Shown in pieces: positions 1-9,464 of a stretch of 64,000 nucleotides of DNA. The notes beneath the pieces were generated by a model. That model saw only the letters and a program-made list of their open reading frames with translations. It did no database searches and was not told the DNA's origin. Origin of the DNA: Novosphingobium resinovorum (GTDB lineage: Bacteria > Pseudomonadota > Alphaproteobacteria > Sphingomonadales > Sphingomonadaceae); contig NZ_CP017076.1 in assembly GCF_001742225.1 (NCBI RefSeq), forward strand, positions 1,401,001 through 1,465,000, written 5' to 3'. Every line of letters starts with the position of its first letter. Within the stretch, counting starts at the first letter, position 1. Both the position numbers and the translations under genes were made by a program.

Positions 1-1955
1 GCCTGATCTGCGGCCGCGCCGGCTTCGCGAATGGCGAGGTCGGGCTGGCAGCGGAACTGGCGCGGGCCGGTGGAGCCGGGAGGCACCAGCGAGTAGCGCA
101 GGCATCCCACCTGCCGCCGCGTCGCCGCGAGCGTGCGGGCGAAGATGCAGTCGCTGGCGGTGATCGAACGCACCTGTGTCTGGCCGAGAACGGTCGCTCC
201 CGAGAGCACCGCGCGCGCGCCGGGCATGGTTGCAGGACCGAGCACCACGCTTTCCGTCACGTCCAGCCCCGGCACCGTCGCGGGCGCGGAAAGAGCGGGC
301 AGGACGCTGCGGCGCAGGGTCACGTTCAGCCGGTCGTGGTCCCCGGCGATGGTGAGGCCGTCCGCGCCGAGCACGGTGCTGTTGGACACGACCAGTTCGC
401 CGAGGTTCGCGGACCCGTCCGCCGCCACCCTGAGCGCGCCGCCGACCAGCAGGCCGTCGATCACCAGCGCGCCGGGATCGAGCGCATCGGCCGGAGCGGT
501 CCCGGCGACGGCGATGTCGCCGGTCACGCAGGCGCGCCGGTCGCGGGCGGTGAGGGAGCCGGGACGAAGGTCGCTGCCGCCGCCCTCGCGCGGGGTTTCC
601 GGCCAGTCGGCGCTGGCGAGGAGCAGCAGGCTGCCGCGGGGCAGGGCGATCGTGCGGGGGCCGGTCAGGTCTTCGTCGAAGCGGTCGTTGTCGAGCAGGA
701 CGATGGCGCCCACTGTCCCGGCAGGCTGCGCGTTCCACAAGGCCACGGCCTCGGTCAAGCTGGCGAGCATGATTCCCGGAAGCGGAGCGCGGCGACGGCT
801 GACGCCGACCTGCCAGGTGATCTCGCGCCCGCCGAGCAGCGTGGCGATTGCGGTGCTGCGATCGTAGGGGCCGCCGCCGAGGTCGCCCGGCGCCGCGAGG
901 GCGTGCCTGACGTGGACGCCCGCAGGCTCCACGCCCTCGGGAAAGGCGATGCGGCCGCGCACCGGGTCGAAGGCGGCAGTGATGGCCCGGGTCACGGTGC
1001 TTCCCGTGGCATCAAGGTAGTCGAGCGTCGCAGGAGGTCGTCGCCATCCGCGCGCGTCGGCCACGTCATGCAGGTCCGCGCTGGCCAGTTCGGCGGAGGG
1101 GACCGCGACGAAGGCATCGCTTGTGCTGGCTTGCACCCAGAGTTGGACCGGCGGGCGATCGTCGAACCACAGCGGCGTGGGCGTGCGTCCCGCCGCCATG
1201 TCGGCGCGCATGGCTTCCAGTTCGAGATACAGCCTGCGCCGGTCGAGTAGAGTGGGCAGGTCGGCCTCGCCCGCCGGAACGTCGGCAGCAAGCGGGCTTG
1301 GCGGGTTCCACAAGGGCAGTTCCCGCCCCGCAGGATCGCAAAGGAAGCGCCCCGGTCCGGCAGGCGCGGCTTCCACGGCGGCAAGCGGGTAGACCTGCTG
1401 GCGCCACGCGAAGATGCCGATGTTCGGTACGTTGTAGCGGCCCCGCCCGCGCGCGATGGGCCGCGCGTCCAGCGTGTGCGGCAGCGCGTCGAAGGCGGTG
1501 TCGTGGCGCCGCATCCGCTCCGGTTCGCGCACCGTGGCGGTAGCGGGCGCGTCGAGGCGCAAGTGGCGCAGCGCCTGCGTGGTGGCGAGGCGGCGGAACA
1601 TCTCGGCCGGCACGGCGGGCCAGCCCGTCGTCGCGCGGGTCAGGGTGCCGATGATCCCCAGCGTGCCCTTGCGCCGCCGCAGGCCGACGGTCTGCGCCAC
1701 CCATGCACGCTTGGAGAAGTTCTCGGTCGGGGTCAGCGCCCGCACGGCGAGGAGGTCGGCGATGTAGGGCACCGCCCATTCGGGGCAGGTCTCGATGAAC
1801 CAGCTCTCGCTCAGTTCCTCGATGGCGCGGGCGACGCGGTCGGCCTCCCCGCCCATGATGTCGAACAGCGCGGTGACTGCTCCCCCGGCATTGAGGTCGG
1901 CCTCGCGCAGATAGGCGGGCAAGGCGGCGTATAGGCGATCTGCATCCATGCGCAT
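1..1955 (-). CDS. eCIS tail-I/Afp12-like protein with beta-rich C-terminal part (3' end outside window)
   Basis: An open frame runs without a stop from an ATG at 1955 to the window edge, giving 651 residues and no C-terminus. Residues 1-135 resemble phage tail protein I and eCIS Afp12-like proteins. They contain 'WFIETCPEWAVPYIADLL', then a Lys/Arg patch 'RRRKGTLGII' and 'TGWPAVPAEMF', a pattern I recall from eCIS baseplate operons. From about residue 420 the chain turns into short Gly/Val/Thr-rich strands, as in right-handed beta-helix proteins, and near residue 617 it carries 'CLRYSLVPPGS'. The ATG overlaps the TGA of the upstream baseplate gene (TGATG), which supports the start. The role is probably to close the baseplate periphery and present a fibre or beta-helical appendage. 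The domain reading is from memory and not alignment. Confidence 0.72.
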   Translation of the reverse strand, partial: MRMDADRLYAALPAYLREADLNAGGAVTALFDIMGGEADRVARAIEELSESWFIETCPEWAVPYIADLLAVRALTPTENFSKRAWVAQTVGLRRRKGTLGIIGTLTRATTGWPAVPAEMFRRLATTQALRHLRLDAPATATVREPERMRRHDTAFDALPHTLDARPIARGRGRYNVPNIGIFAWRQQVYPLAAVEAAPAGPGRFLCDPAGRELPLWNPPSPLAADVPAGEADLPTLLDRRRLYLELEAMRADMAAGRTPTPLWFDDRPPVQLWVQASTSDAFVAVPSAELASADLHDVADARGWRRPPATLDYLDATGSTVTRAITAAFDPVRGRIAFPEGVEPAGVHVRHALAAPGDLGGGPYDRSTAIATLLGGREITWQVGVSRRRAPLPGIMLASLTEAVALWNAQPAGTVGAIVLLDNDRFDEDLTGPRTIALPRGSLLLLASADWPETPREGGGSDLRPGSLTARDRRACVTGDIAVAGTAPADALDPGALVIDGLLVGGALRVAADGSANLGELVVSNSTVLGADGLTIAGDHDRLNVTLRRSVLPALSAPATVPGLDVTESVVLGPATMPGARAVLSGATVLGQTQVRSITASDCIFARTLAATRRQVGCLRYSLVPPGSTGPRQFRCQPDLAIREAGAAADQ

Positions 1956-4630
1956 CATTGCACCTGCGTCAGCTGGAGGGCGGCGGGATCGATCGTCAGC
2001 AGCTCCGCGCCCTGCCACCCGTTGCCGAGGCGCGCGGCGGTGGCCGCGGGAAGGACGGGGGCAACCGAGGCGGACTGGTCCTGCCGGTGGAAGCGGGTGA
2101 ACCGCGCGGCGGTCACGCCGTCGACCGCGTGCAGCACGGCGGAGACTTCGGCGAGGCTGGCGGGATGGGCGAAGGCGCGCGCCGCGAACCCGAAGACGGC
2201 CAGCAGCGCCTCGCGCGCGGCGGCCATGACCACGGCGGCGACCGCGTCGGCGGCAAGTACCAGCCCGGCGTGCAGGACAAATCGGCGCGATCGATAGGGG
2301 GCGAGCGCGATCGGCAGGCCGTGGCGTTGCCCGGCATAGTCCCCGCCGCTGCGCACGGCGGCGATCGACTGCTCCAGGTTGTCGAACAGGGCGTCGCCGG
2401 GCAGGGGGGCGCCGCCGCGCGTGTCGGCGATTGTCAGGACGACGGCGCGCAGCGTCCGGTCGCGTACAAGGGTGGCGTCGGCCTTGCCGATCCCGGCGAA
2501 CGTGCGCGCATAGTCCGCCGCGTCGGCGAGGCTGACTATGCGGGCCATCGTGCGCACGGTGCTCGGCGCATTGGCGCGTGCGGTGGCGAGGGTCTCGGGG
2601 TCTTCGGCGCCCGATGCAGGGAGCGGGTTGACCACGCCGGAGAGTCCGGCGGGCCGCTGCAGCGGCTGGCTCAGCTGCCCGGCCCTGAGCATCCCGACAA
2701 GGCCGGTGCCGATGCGGTAGCGGGCGATCAGGTTGCCCTTGCCGCTCGGCGGGCGCGCGCCGGTCACGCCGTCGCCGAACTGGATGGTGACGGTGCCGTC
2801 GTCGGCGGTGCGGGTGGTGAACACCCGGTCGCGCGGGCCCTTGCTGACGAAGTCCGCGACTTCGCGCCAGCGGGCGGGTCCGATGCGCAGTTCCAGCGTG
2901 CTCGCGCGGCCGAGCGGCGTGGGGGCCGATACCCAGGTCAGCGGCTTGCCAGGCAGCGCCACGGCCTGGAAGGCGAGCGTCGCATCGCCGTTGCCGATGG
3001 CGTCCTCGCGCGTTTCGCCGTGGCTGGCGGCGACGACGTTGGCGTTGATCCGCAGGCTGCGCGGGGTGAGCGGCGGGTCGATCTCGGCGGTGAAGGTCAG
3101 GCGGGTGGCGTCCCGTGCCGGGGGGGCGAGTTGCGGCGCGTCGCCGCCCGCCGCGACCGTGCCGATCTGAGCGATGGTGAGGATGCGCGCGGCCGCCGCG
3201 CCGCTCGCGGCCTCGGAGCCGGTCAGGGCGACGCGCTGGCCGACCGAAAGCCCGGCGACGCGGCGGCTCAGCGTCACGCTCTTGCCGCTGACGGCTTCGG
3301 TCACCGGCGTCATCGCCCAGCCGAGCAATTCGCTGACGCCGTGCACGGTGGTCGAGCGCGGCGAGAAGGCCGTCATCGCAGGGCCGCTCAGCTTCAGGCG
3401 GGTGACCTTGCCGGACATGCCGAAATCGCTGACGCTGATCTCGCTGGCTTCGGTGACCTTGTAGGTCTCCATAGTCGTCCCGGCGCGCAGCACGACCCAG
3501 CTTCCCGCCACGAAGCGTTCGTAGACCTGGTCGAGATCGACATAGTCGCGGGTGGCGGGGAACGGCGCATCGGCCCAGCTGGAACGCCTGCGCGCATAAA
3601 GGCCGGGCGCGAGCTTGCGGGTGGTGTCGAACTCGATGATCTCGCTGATGTCGTCCAGGATGCCGCCGTAGCCGATCGCGCTTACGGCGGTGTCGCCGAT
3701 GCCGCCCACGATGGCCCGCTTGATCGCCTTAGCCTCCAGCGCGGCTGCGGCGATCGGCAGGAATTCGCCGACGCGCAGGGCGAGGGGCAACGACTCCCAC
3801 GCGGGCGCATTGTGCCCGAACAGGCTGGCGCGCTGGCGCAGAGCGAAGACGCGGGGCGCCAGCTGCGGAATGGCAGCGGCGGTGCCGAGCGGTGCTTCGA
3901 GGACGACTTCGCTGCGTGCCGGGATCTGGTCGGCGGTGTCAGGAGGCACGTCGGTCACGCCCGCGACGCGGCGGGCCTGCCAGCGGGGGCTGGTGGTCGC
4001 GGTGTCCCGCTCGGAGCCGACGATTAGCACCATGTCGCCAGTGCGCAGCTGCGTGGGCGGCTGCAGCATGAGCCTGTCGTCCCCCGCCTTCGGTGCGACG
4101 TAGCGGACGCTTTCGGCGCGCAGGTCCTGCCAGTCCGGGCGGGCGTCCATGGCGGCGTCGGTCTCGAAGATCTGCGGCTTCTCGTCGGGGCCAGGGATGC
4201 TCATGATCCCGGACCCGGCGGGGAGCGAGACGATCTCCGGCGAGCCGGGAATGGTGTCGCAGGTCACCGCCAGCCAGGCCGAGGCGGAGACGCCGGGTGC
4301 GGGCGCATAGCCGATCAGCCGCGCCAGTTCGAGCACCGAACGCCGCTCGGTGGCGGGGTGCAGGAAACCTTCGTTGCCGATGCGCTCATTGTAGAAGGCG
4401 AGGATGTCGAGCGCAGTGGCCCAGCCGTCGAGCAGGGCGATGGCCGGGTCGGCGGGGTCGCGCGTGGTCAGCCGGGCGAGCGCCGGCGCCTTGTGCAGCC
4501 GGTCCAGCATCGCGCCGTTGAAGCCTGCGTGCGTGGCCAGTCGCCACGGGATCATGGCGAGGTTCGCAGCGGGCGTGTCCGGCTGCGTGTCTGCGCCACC
4601 GAAGCAGGCGCATTCGGGGTCAGTGGTCAT
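1955..4630 (-). CDS. Putative baseplate assembly protein, baseplate-J/Afp11-like (copy 2)
   Basis: This 891-residue protein matches the large 'putative baseplate assembly protein' family of eCIS clusters, which is related to phage baseplate J (T4 gp6-like). The N-terminus has the typical 'ALLDGWATALDILAFYNERIGNEGFL' region, shortened here to its core 'LDILAFYNERIGNEGFL', followed by a long domain of beta structure. Near the C-terminal third are 'IQFGDGVTGARPP' and 'NPLPASGAEDPET', which are also present in recognisable form in the gene just upstream, so the two are paralogues. Members form the wedge ring that holds the sheath before firing. Its ATG overlaps the stop of the upstream copy by four bases (ATGA), and its stop overlaps the next gene, so expression is translationally coupled. 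Confidence 0.85.
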   Translation of the reverse strand: MTTDPECACFGGADTQPDTPAANLAMIPWRLATHAGFNGAMLDRLHKAPALARLTTRDPADPAIALLDGWATALDILAFYNERIGNEGFLHPATERRSVLELARLIGYAPAPGVSASAWLAVTCDTIPGSPEIVSLPAGSGIMSIPGPDEKPQIFETDAAMDARPDWQDLRAESVRYVAPKAGDDRLMLQPPTQLRTGDMVLIVGSERDTATTSPRWQARRVAGVTDVPPDTADQIPARSEVVLEAPLGTAAAIPQLAPRVFALRQRASLFGHNAPAWESLPLALRVGEFLPIAAAALEAKAIKRAIVGGIGDTAVSAIGYGGILDDISEIIEFDTTRKLAPGLYARRRSSWADAPFPATRDYVDLDQVYERFVAGSWVVLRAGTTMETYKVTEASEISVSDFGMSGKVTRLKLSGPAMTAFSPRSTTVHGVSELLGWAMTPVTEAVSGKSVTLSRRVAGLSVGQRVALTGSEAASGAAAARILTIAQIGTVAAGGDAPQLAPPARDATRLTFTAEIDPPLTPRSLRINANVVAASHGETREDAIGNGDATLAFQAVALPGKPLTWVSAPTPLGRASTLELRIGPARWREVADFVSKGPRDRVFTTRTADDGTVTIQFGDGVTGARPPSGKGNLIARYRIGTGLVGMLRAGQLSQPLQRPAGLSGVVNPLPASGAEDPETLATARANAPSTVRTMARIVSLADAADYARTFAGIGKADATLVRDRTLRAVVLTIADTRGGAPLPGDALFDNLEQSIAAVRSGGDYAGQRHGLPIALAPYRSRRFVLHAGLVLAADAVAAVVMAAAREALLAVFGFAARAFAHPASLAEVSAVLHAVDGVTAARFTRFHRQDQSASVAPVLPAATAARLGNGWQGAELLTIDPAALQLTQVQ

Positions 4631-7047
4631 CGTCCGCCCTCCATGTCGAAGCGGATGCGGCCCCGGTCGGGATGGTCGGGGTCGTTGTCGAGCCGCAGCA
4701 GTTCCGGGCCAGTCGGTGCGATCACGCCGTCGGCGACCGGGTCTATCGGCGGCGCCCCGGCGCGGCCGAAGCGCGTCAGCATCGCCGATCGCACGCCTTC
4801 CACGCCTACGGCAGCGGCGAGGATCGCGCTGGCGTGCACCGGGTCGCCGAAGCTGCGGCGGTCGGGATGGAAGAACCCCGGCGTCCCGTCCGGCGCGGTG
4901 GCCGCGCTGAAAGTGCGCTCCAGCCGCTGCCGCACATCGGCGAGGATCGCGTCGGGATCGACGCAGACGTGCATCACGATGTCGAGCGGCACGTGGACCG
5001 GGGCGGCGACTTCGAGGTCGAAACCGGCCATGCGCTTCGCTTCCAGATGGGCGAAGAGGTCTGCGGCGAAGTCCGGGTCGTCCGTCGCGGACAAGCCGCC
5101 GATGCGGTCGACGATGAGGAACACGGTGTACCAGCTTCCCGTCCAGCGAATGCGCGCCTGTGCGCGCTGGACGCCGAGCAGTTCCTCCAGTGCGGCTGCA
5201 TAGTCGGCCTCGGTCACCGCGCGGTCCTGCCGGGCGACGCGGGCGGGGGCGAAGCGGCGGATGTGCGCGGCATCCTCCCGGTCGCGGCCGCCCTGTGCCG
5301 GGAGCGGGTTGGTGACGGCGACGATACCTTCGTGCGGCGGCAGGGCGACGTGGCGCAGCACGTCGCGCCCGACGTTTCCGGCCGCGCCGCCGCCCAGCCG
5401 GTAGGCGACGGAGAGGCGTGTGCCCAAGGCAGGCCGCACGCCCAGCCGGTCGTCGCCGAAGCGCAAGCTCACGGTGCCGCCGTGCTCGACTTCGGCGACG
5501 GCGGCGCGAGCGAAGCGGTCGGCGCCGAGCAGGTCAGGCAGGATGTCCCATGCCTGCGCTCCGTCGTTCAACCGGATCGCGGCATGGGTGGGCGCTTGGG
5601 CGGGCGGGGCAAGGAAGCCGGAGACCGGCCCCGATGCAGCGAAGTCCGCTGCGAAGACGACGCCTGCATGCGCCAGTTGCGGACGATAGGGCCGGTCCGT
5701 GTCCCGGGCGGTGTCGGGCAGGAGCGTGGCCTGCGGCTCCCAATGCCCCGCATCGGCAGGGGCAAGGTTCGCCATGGCGAGGGCGCAGGGACGCACTTCA
5801 CCGGCAAGGCTCAGGCTGTCGAGAGGCAGCGCGAAGGGCAGGGCGTCCTCCTCGTCCCACGCGACGTCGCAGACCGGGGTGCCGTCCACCGGATCGACGG
5901 CGTGGCGCACGGCGGTCAGCCGCACCGCATGGCGCAGGCGCGGGTCGGCGTCAGTGGCCGCGCCGGTATCGGGATCGGCGCTCTGGAGCAGCATCAGCAG
6001 GTCGCCGGGGGCAAGGTTCAGCCGGGGCTCGTCCACCAGAGTGACGCCGAGCGCGCCGGGCGGCAGGCAGCAGGCCGCATCGGACCAGGTGTGGATGGGG
6101 ATCGCGTCGTGGGCGGACCACAAGGTCACGTCGGCCATCGTCTCGAAGATCGCCGCGCCCGAGCGTAGCGCCGCGTCGCGCTGCGCGGCGGTCTTCAGCA
6201 CCGCCTCGCGCCCGGGCTGCATCCCGGCGACGAGCTGACCGGCGGGCAGCACCCGGCCGTCCATCGCCGATCCCGCCGCGACGCCGAAGTGGACGAGCGT
6301 GCGGGCATTGGCGCCTTCGTCCACGCGGTAGTCGACCAGCCGCGCGTGGCGGCGCAGCGATATGCGGCTGCGCGCGGTGCCGAGGTAGGCTTCGGTGCCC
6401 GCCGCGTCCTGTGCGTAGCTGAGCCGGTCGGCGTGGTACGCCAGCGTCTCCACCAGCGCGAGGTAGGGATCGGCCGCGCCCCGATCGCGCCAGCCGGGCA
6501 TCAGCACCGCCAGCCTGTCGAGCATGACGCGGCGGAAGCTGGCGTAGTCCTTCGCGAGATAGTCGATGCGCGGTTCCTCGGCCACGACCGGGGGGCAGCG
6601 GTGCACGGGGGCGCAGTCGAATTCGCTGGGGCAACCGGCCTTGAACAGGAAGTCGATGGCGGCAAGGCGCGGGTCGAAGCGCTGCGGTGGTTCCTCCTCC
6701 CCGCTCGCACTGACGAGGTGCAGGACGTAAGTGGAGAAATCCCCGGCGGCATTGACGCGCAGGCGTATCCGGTTACCGTCGGTTTCGATCAGTTCCTCCA
6801 CGCCGATCCCGGTCACGCGGTCGCCGCCGGTCACGCTGAAGTTGGCCGCGACCAGCGGCGGCGAAGCGGGAACGCCATCGGTCTCGCCGGGCAGCGCATG
6901 GACGAAGAACACGTCGATCAGGGTCTGATCCGGGGAGGCGATCTCCAGATAGTCGAAGCCGTTGATGGCGTCGGGCTGCGGGTCGCCCAGGGTATCGCGC
7001 ACCGCCGCCACGCGGCGCGCCTCGCGGCAGAGGTAGCGGGCGGTCAT
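4627..7047 (-). CDS. Putative baseplate assembly protein, baseplate-J/Afp11-like (copy 1)
   Basis: An 806-residue baseplate wedge protein. I place the start at 7047 ('MTARYLCREARR') because this ATG overlaps the TGA of the gp25 gene by four bases; the frame stays open upstream, but that extension is Arg-rich and looks like non-coding frame. Diagnostic segments are 'FDYLEIASPDQ' near the N-terminus, 'EPRIDYLAKDYASFRRVMLDRL' (core 'DYLAKDYASFRRVMLDRL') before residue 200, 'SLRFGDDRLGVRP' and 'NPLPAQGGRDRED' in the last third. The last two mirror motifs in the adjacent 891-residue paralogue. Tandem J-like genes are usual in eCIS operons (Afp11/Afp12 positions). The product is expected to be structural, in the baseplate ring. 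Confidence 0.85.
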   Translation of the reverse strand: MTARYLCREARRVAAVRDTLGDPQPDAINGFDYLEIASPDQTLIDVFFVHALPGETDGVPASPPLVAANFSVTGGDRVTGIGVEELIETDGNRIRLRVNAAGDFSTYVLHLVSASGEEEPPQRFDPRLAAIDFLFKAGCPSEFDCAPVHRCPPVVAEEPRIDYLAKDYASFRRVMLDRLAVLMPGWRDRGAADPYLALVETLAYHADRLSYAQDAAGTEAYLGTARSRISLRRHARLVDYRVDEGANARTLVHFGVAAGSAMDGRVLPAGQLVAGMQPGREAVLKTAAQRDAALRSGAAIFETMADVTLWSAHDAIPIHTWSDAACCLPPGALGVTLVDEPRLNLAPGDLLMLLQSADPDTGAATDADPRLRHAVRLTAVRHAVDPVDGTPVCDVAWDEEDALPFALPLDSLSLAGEVRPCALAMANLAPADAGHWEPQATLLPDTARDTDRPYRPQLAHAGVVFAADFAASGPVSGFLAPPAQAPTHAAIRLNDGAQAWDILPDLLGADRFARAAVAEVEHGGTVSLRFGDDRLGVRPALGTRLSVAYRLGGGAAGNVGRDVLRHVALPPHEGIVAVTNPLPAQGGRDREDAAHIRRFAPARVARQDRAVTEADYAAALEELLGVQRAQARIRWTGSWYTVFLIVDRIGGLSATDDPDFAADLFAHLEAKRMAGFDLEVAAPVHVPLDIVMHVCVDPDAILADVRQRLERTFSAATAPDGTPGFFHPDRRSFGDPVHASAILAAAVGVEGVRSAMLTRFGRAGAPPIDPVADGVIAPTGPELLRLDNDPDHPDRGRIRFDMEGGR

Positions 7048-7430
7048 GGCAGCGGCCTTTCGATCGTCGCCAGCTTCGTTTCGCCGCTGGCGCGCAGGAC
7101 GTAGGCGACGCGGATGCGCAAGGTGGCCTCCTCGATGGTCACTTCCACCTGCCCGACCTCGATCAGATCGCCGAGCCACTGGCCGAGCGCGCCCTGCAGG
7201 CCGAGTTCGACGGCCACGGCGATCGAGGGATCGTTGCCGCCGAACAGGATCTGCCGCAGGCCGCTGCCGAAGTCGGGCCGCATCACCCGCTCTCCGGGAG
7301 AGGTCAGCAGGAGCTGGCCGATCAGCATCCGCACATAGCCCTCGGCGTCCATGGCGGCGGTGCGACCACCGGAATCGAAGGCGAGGGGGAAGGCGATGTG
7401 CGGCGCCTGCGAGGTGGCTGGCTGGGTCAT
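7044..7430 (-). CDS. GPW/gp25 family baseplate wedge protein
   Basis: A 128-residue protein of the T4 gp25/P2 gpW family (Afp9 equivalent), the part of the baseplate that first nucleates the sheath. Typical family features are 'IAFPLAFDSGGRTA' near the start, 'LLTSPGERVMRPDFGSGLRQILF' (core 'SPGERVMRPDFGSGLRQILF') at residues 40-65, and a C-terminal strand region ending 'RVAYVLRASGE'. The motif 'E-R-x-x-R-P-x-F-G' is the hallmark. The start at 7430 overlaps the PAAR gene stop by ATGA. The length matches the family norm of about 120-140 residues. Confidence 0.93.
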   Translation of the reverse strand: MTQPATSQAPHIAFPLAFDSGGRTAAMDAEGYVRMLIGQLLLTSPGERVMRPDFGSGLRQILFGGNDPSIAVAVELGLQGALGQWLGDLIEVGQVEVTIEEATLRIRVAYVLRASGETKLATIERPLP

Positions 7431-7771
7431 TGCGCGATCACTCTCGTCTGCACGGTGGTGACAGTGGGCGGGCCTTGCGGGATCTGCTCGGCGCTCTTGC
7501 ACAGGCCCGGCGAGGTGGAGAGGATCAGCGGCTGCCCTCCGGCGGTGACGCGGGTGGCGGGCACCAGCCACTGCACGGTGACGCAGGGCTGGGGCTTGGT
7601 GCCCGCGCCTACCGGGACCTGGAACGGGCAGGCGGCGATCGTCGCCATGTCGGCCGTGGTCGCGGCGGGCATCCCGCCCAGCATGACGCGCGGCGATCCG
7701 GGGGCGATGCTCATCTGCCCGGAGTGGGGGCACATGCCGAGCGCGCCGATGTGGAGGATCGGGCCGGGCAT
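7427..7771 (-). CDS. PAAR-like spike-tip protein
   Basis: A 114-residue protein expected to cap the membrane-piercing spike (Afp10 position). It begins 'MPGPILHIGALGMCPHSGQ' and contains several Cys and His residues (C14, H16 and later 'AACPFQVPVGAGTKPQPC') that suit metal binding at the tip of a conical PAAR fold. The start at 7771 forms a TGATG overlap with the spike gene upstream. A longer open frame exists upstream but is an Arg/His-rich shadow of the spike gene. The position between the gpV-like spike and gp25 is the canonical eCIS order. Confidence 0.82.
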   Translation of the reverse strand: MPGPILHIGALGMCPHSGQMSIAPGSPRVMLGGMPAATTADMATIAACPFQVPVGAGTKPQPCVTVQWLVPATRVTAGGQPLILSTSPGLCKSAEQIPQGPPTVTTVQTRVIAQ

Positions 7772-8286
7772 CAGGTCACCACCAGCGCGCCCTGGTTCAC
7801 GGTCACGGTTGGCCCCGTGAGCATGATCGTCGCGCCCTTGCCGTTGGTGATGGTGATGCCGACGTCGTTGATCGCGATCATCGCGCCGGTCATGGTTTTG
7901 AGCAGGAAGCCCCCGGTCGGCCCGGGGGTGTCGCTGATCATCAGCGTGTTCTGCCCGGCGGTCTGGATCACGAAGTTCGACAGGCCGGGCGTGCCCGCCA
8001 TCGCCAGCGGCGGGACTTCGCTGGTGCTGTGGTAGTAGCACCCGGTCCAGATCGGGTAATTCAGGTTGCCCTGTTCGAACTCCACCCACACGCCCGCGCC
8101 GATCTGCGGCAGCCAGTGCATGCCCATCTGCTTGCCGGTGGCGGGAAAGCACGGTTCCGCCCATGTCGAGGGGGCGAGGCCGGGACCGTCGGGAACCTGC
8201 ACCATCAGGCGGCCAGTCTGCATCGGGTCGATGTTGTTGATCACCGTGCCTCGGTACTTTCCGTAATAGCGGCGGGTCTCGGTCAT
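7771..8286 (-). CDS. gpV-like spike protein (VgrG gp5 part)
   Basis: A 171-residue protein with the OB-fold of phage baseplate assembly protein V or gp5: 'GKYRGTVINNIDPMQTGRLMVQVP' (core 'GTVINNIDPMQTGRLMVQVP'), 'WAEPCFPATGKQMGMHWLPQIGAGVWVEFEQGN' (core 'LPQIGAGVWVEFEQGN') and 'YPIWTGCYY'. A repetitive C-terminal stretch follows ('ITITNGKGATIMLTGPTVTVNQG', core 'ITNGKGATIMLTGPTVTV'), as in the triple-stranded beta-prism. This forms the central needle under the PAAR tip. The start at 8286 overlaps the hub stop by ATGA. In Afp and PVC the hub and needle are fused in one VgrG-like protein; here they are two genes. Confidence 0.9.
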   Translation of the reverse strand: MTETRRYYGKYRGTVINNIDPMQTGRLMVQVPDGPGLAPSTWAEPCFPATGKQMGMHWLPQIGAGVWVEFEQGNLNYPIWTGCYYHSTSEVPPLAMAGTPGLSNFVIQTAGQNTLMISDTPGPTGGFLLKTMTGAMIAINDVGITITNGKGATIMLTGPTVTVNQGALVVT

Positions 8287-9464
8287 GCGGCCACCTCCTG
8301 CGTCCATGAGCCGTGCGCATTGCGTGTCAGCTGGAAGTTCTGGCGGAGTTCCCCACGCTTGATCGAGGTCGTCACCGACTTGACGAGGTAGACGCCGTCG
8401 TGATGCGGCCCGGCCCCGCGCACCGGCACCAGCCGCCCGGGCACCAGCACCCGGCCGTAGCGCGCGACGTCGAGCGTGCCCGAGGCACCGACCACGCGGC
8501 TGGCCTGCGCGGCTTCTCCCAGCCCGCGCATGACCAGTTCGGGGACGTCGAGCCGTGCCTGCGTCTCCCGGTCCGAATTGCGGCCGAGGTCGGCGAGCTT
8601 GGAGAAGCGGGCATAAGGTATCCAGCCCGGCCCCATCGGCGGGCTCAGGACCTCTCCGGGAATGGGGATCGGGATGGTGAGGCCGGTGCCGCGCACTTCC
8701 TGACTGAGCAGGTAGGGCAGCAACTTCTGAGTGCCGTCGAAGGTGAAGTTCAGCGACTGCACGTTGGATGCCTGATCCATGTTCACCGTCAGCGCGGGCT
8801 GCATCGAGAAGCCCTGGCTGTTGAAGTTGCCGCCCGGCGTCAGGCCGCCGAGGTCCGGTCCCCAGTAGGCGGTCGTCACGCCTTCCTCCTCGGTCGGCTC
8901 GACCATGAAGACGTAGCCGCAATCGCGGGCGAGACGGTTGACGTGGCCGTAGTCGGTTCCTTGCTGGACGTGCCAGCCGTTCACCGGATTGGGGATCGTC
9001 CAGCTCGGCGGGGGAAGGATCGCGGCGATCACACCCAGCGGCGTCCACCGGGCGAGGATGAAGGCGACCTGGCCCATCGGCGGCATGCCCGGCATCGGCA
9101 GGCCGGTGACGTCGTACTGGTCCATCAGTTGTGTCACGTCGCCGCCGGTGACGCTGAGGGTGGCCTTGCCGCTCTCGTTCGACTGCGCGACGTCGTAGCG
9201 GGCCACGAAACCGTCGAGCAGCACCGTGCGCAAGCCGTCGATGGTGAGCGAGAAGATGAACCGCTTGCCCGGCGTGAACATGCCGCCGGGGAGCATCTCG
9301 GTCTCCACCGCGCCGCCTTTGGCGAGGTTCAGCTTCATCTGGAAACCGCCGCGCGGAGACTGGCGGGTCACCTGCAGTTCGGTGATCGCGTCGATCAGCG
9401 CGGGCGGCACCGGGTCATGGGTGATGAACCCGGTGCGGATCGAGAGCTGCGCGCCCCTAAGCAT
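8283..9464 (-). CDS. Phage late control D (gpD)-like hub protein
   Basis: A 393-residue member of the phage late control gene D family, the N-terminal half of VgrG/gp27. It would form the trimeric hub joining tube and spike. Supporting segments are 'FSLTIDGLRTVLLDGFVARYDV', shortened to its core 'LTIDGLRTVLLDGFVARYDV', 'VTGGDVTQLMDQYDVTG' and 'DYGHVNRLARDCGYVFMVEP' near residue 170, plus a C-terminal 'GVYLVKSVTTSIKRGELRQNF' (core 'VYLVKSVTTSIKRGELRQNF'). Length and motif order fit the family. The gene overlaps its upstream neighbour by eight bases and the spike gene by four, so the three are coupled. Confidence 0.9.
   Translation of the reverse strand: MLRGAQLSIRTGFITHDPVPPALIDAITELQVTRQSPRGGFQMKLNLAKGGAVETEMLPGGMFTPGKRFIFSLTIDGLRTVLLDGFVARYDVAQSNESGKATLSVTGGDVTQLMDQYDVTGLPMPGMPPMGQVAFILARWTPLGVIAAILPPPSWTIPNPVNGWHVQQGTDYGHVNRLARDCGYVFMVEPTEEEGVTTAYWGPDLGGLTPGGNFNSQGFSMQPALTVNMDQASNVQSLNFTFDGTQKLLPYLLSQEVRGTGLTIPIPIPGEVLSPPMGPGWIPYARFSKLADLGRNSDRETQARLDVPELVMRGLGEAAQASRVVGASGTLDVARYGRVLVPGRLVPVRGAGPHHDGVYLVKSVTTSIKRGELRQNFQLTRNAHGSWTQEVAA

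Noticed and set aside
1066..1779. 237-residue minus-strand frame near the left end
   Set aside because: Another frame of the partial tail-I-like gene, which runs uninterrupted from 1955 to the window edge.
1958..4027. 689-residue plus-strand frame opposite the baseplate gene
   Set aside because: Antisense shadow with Gly/Arg-rich sequence; the minus-strand frame has eCIS baseplate motifs.
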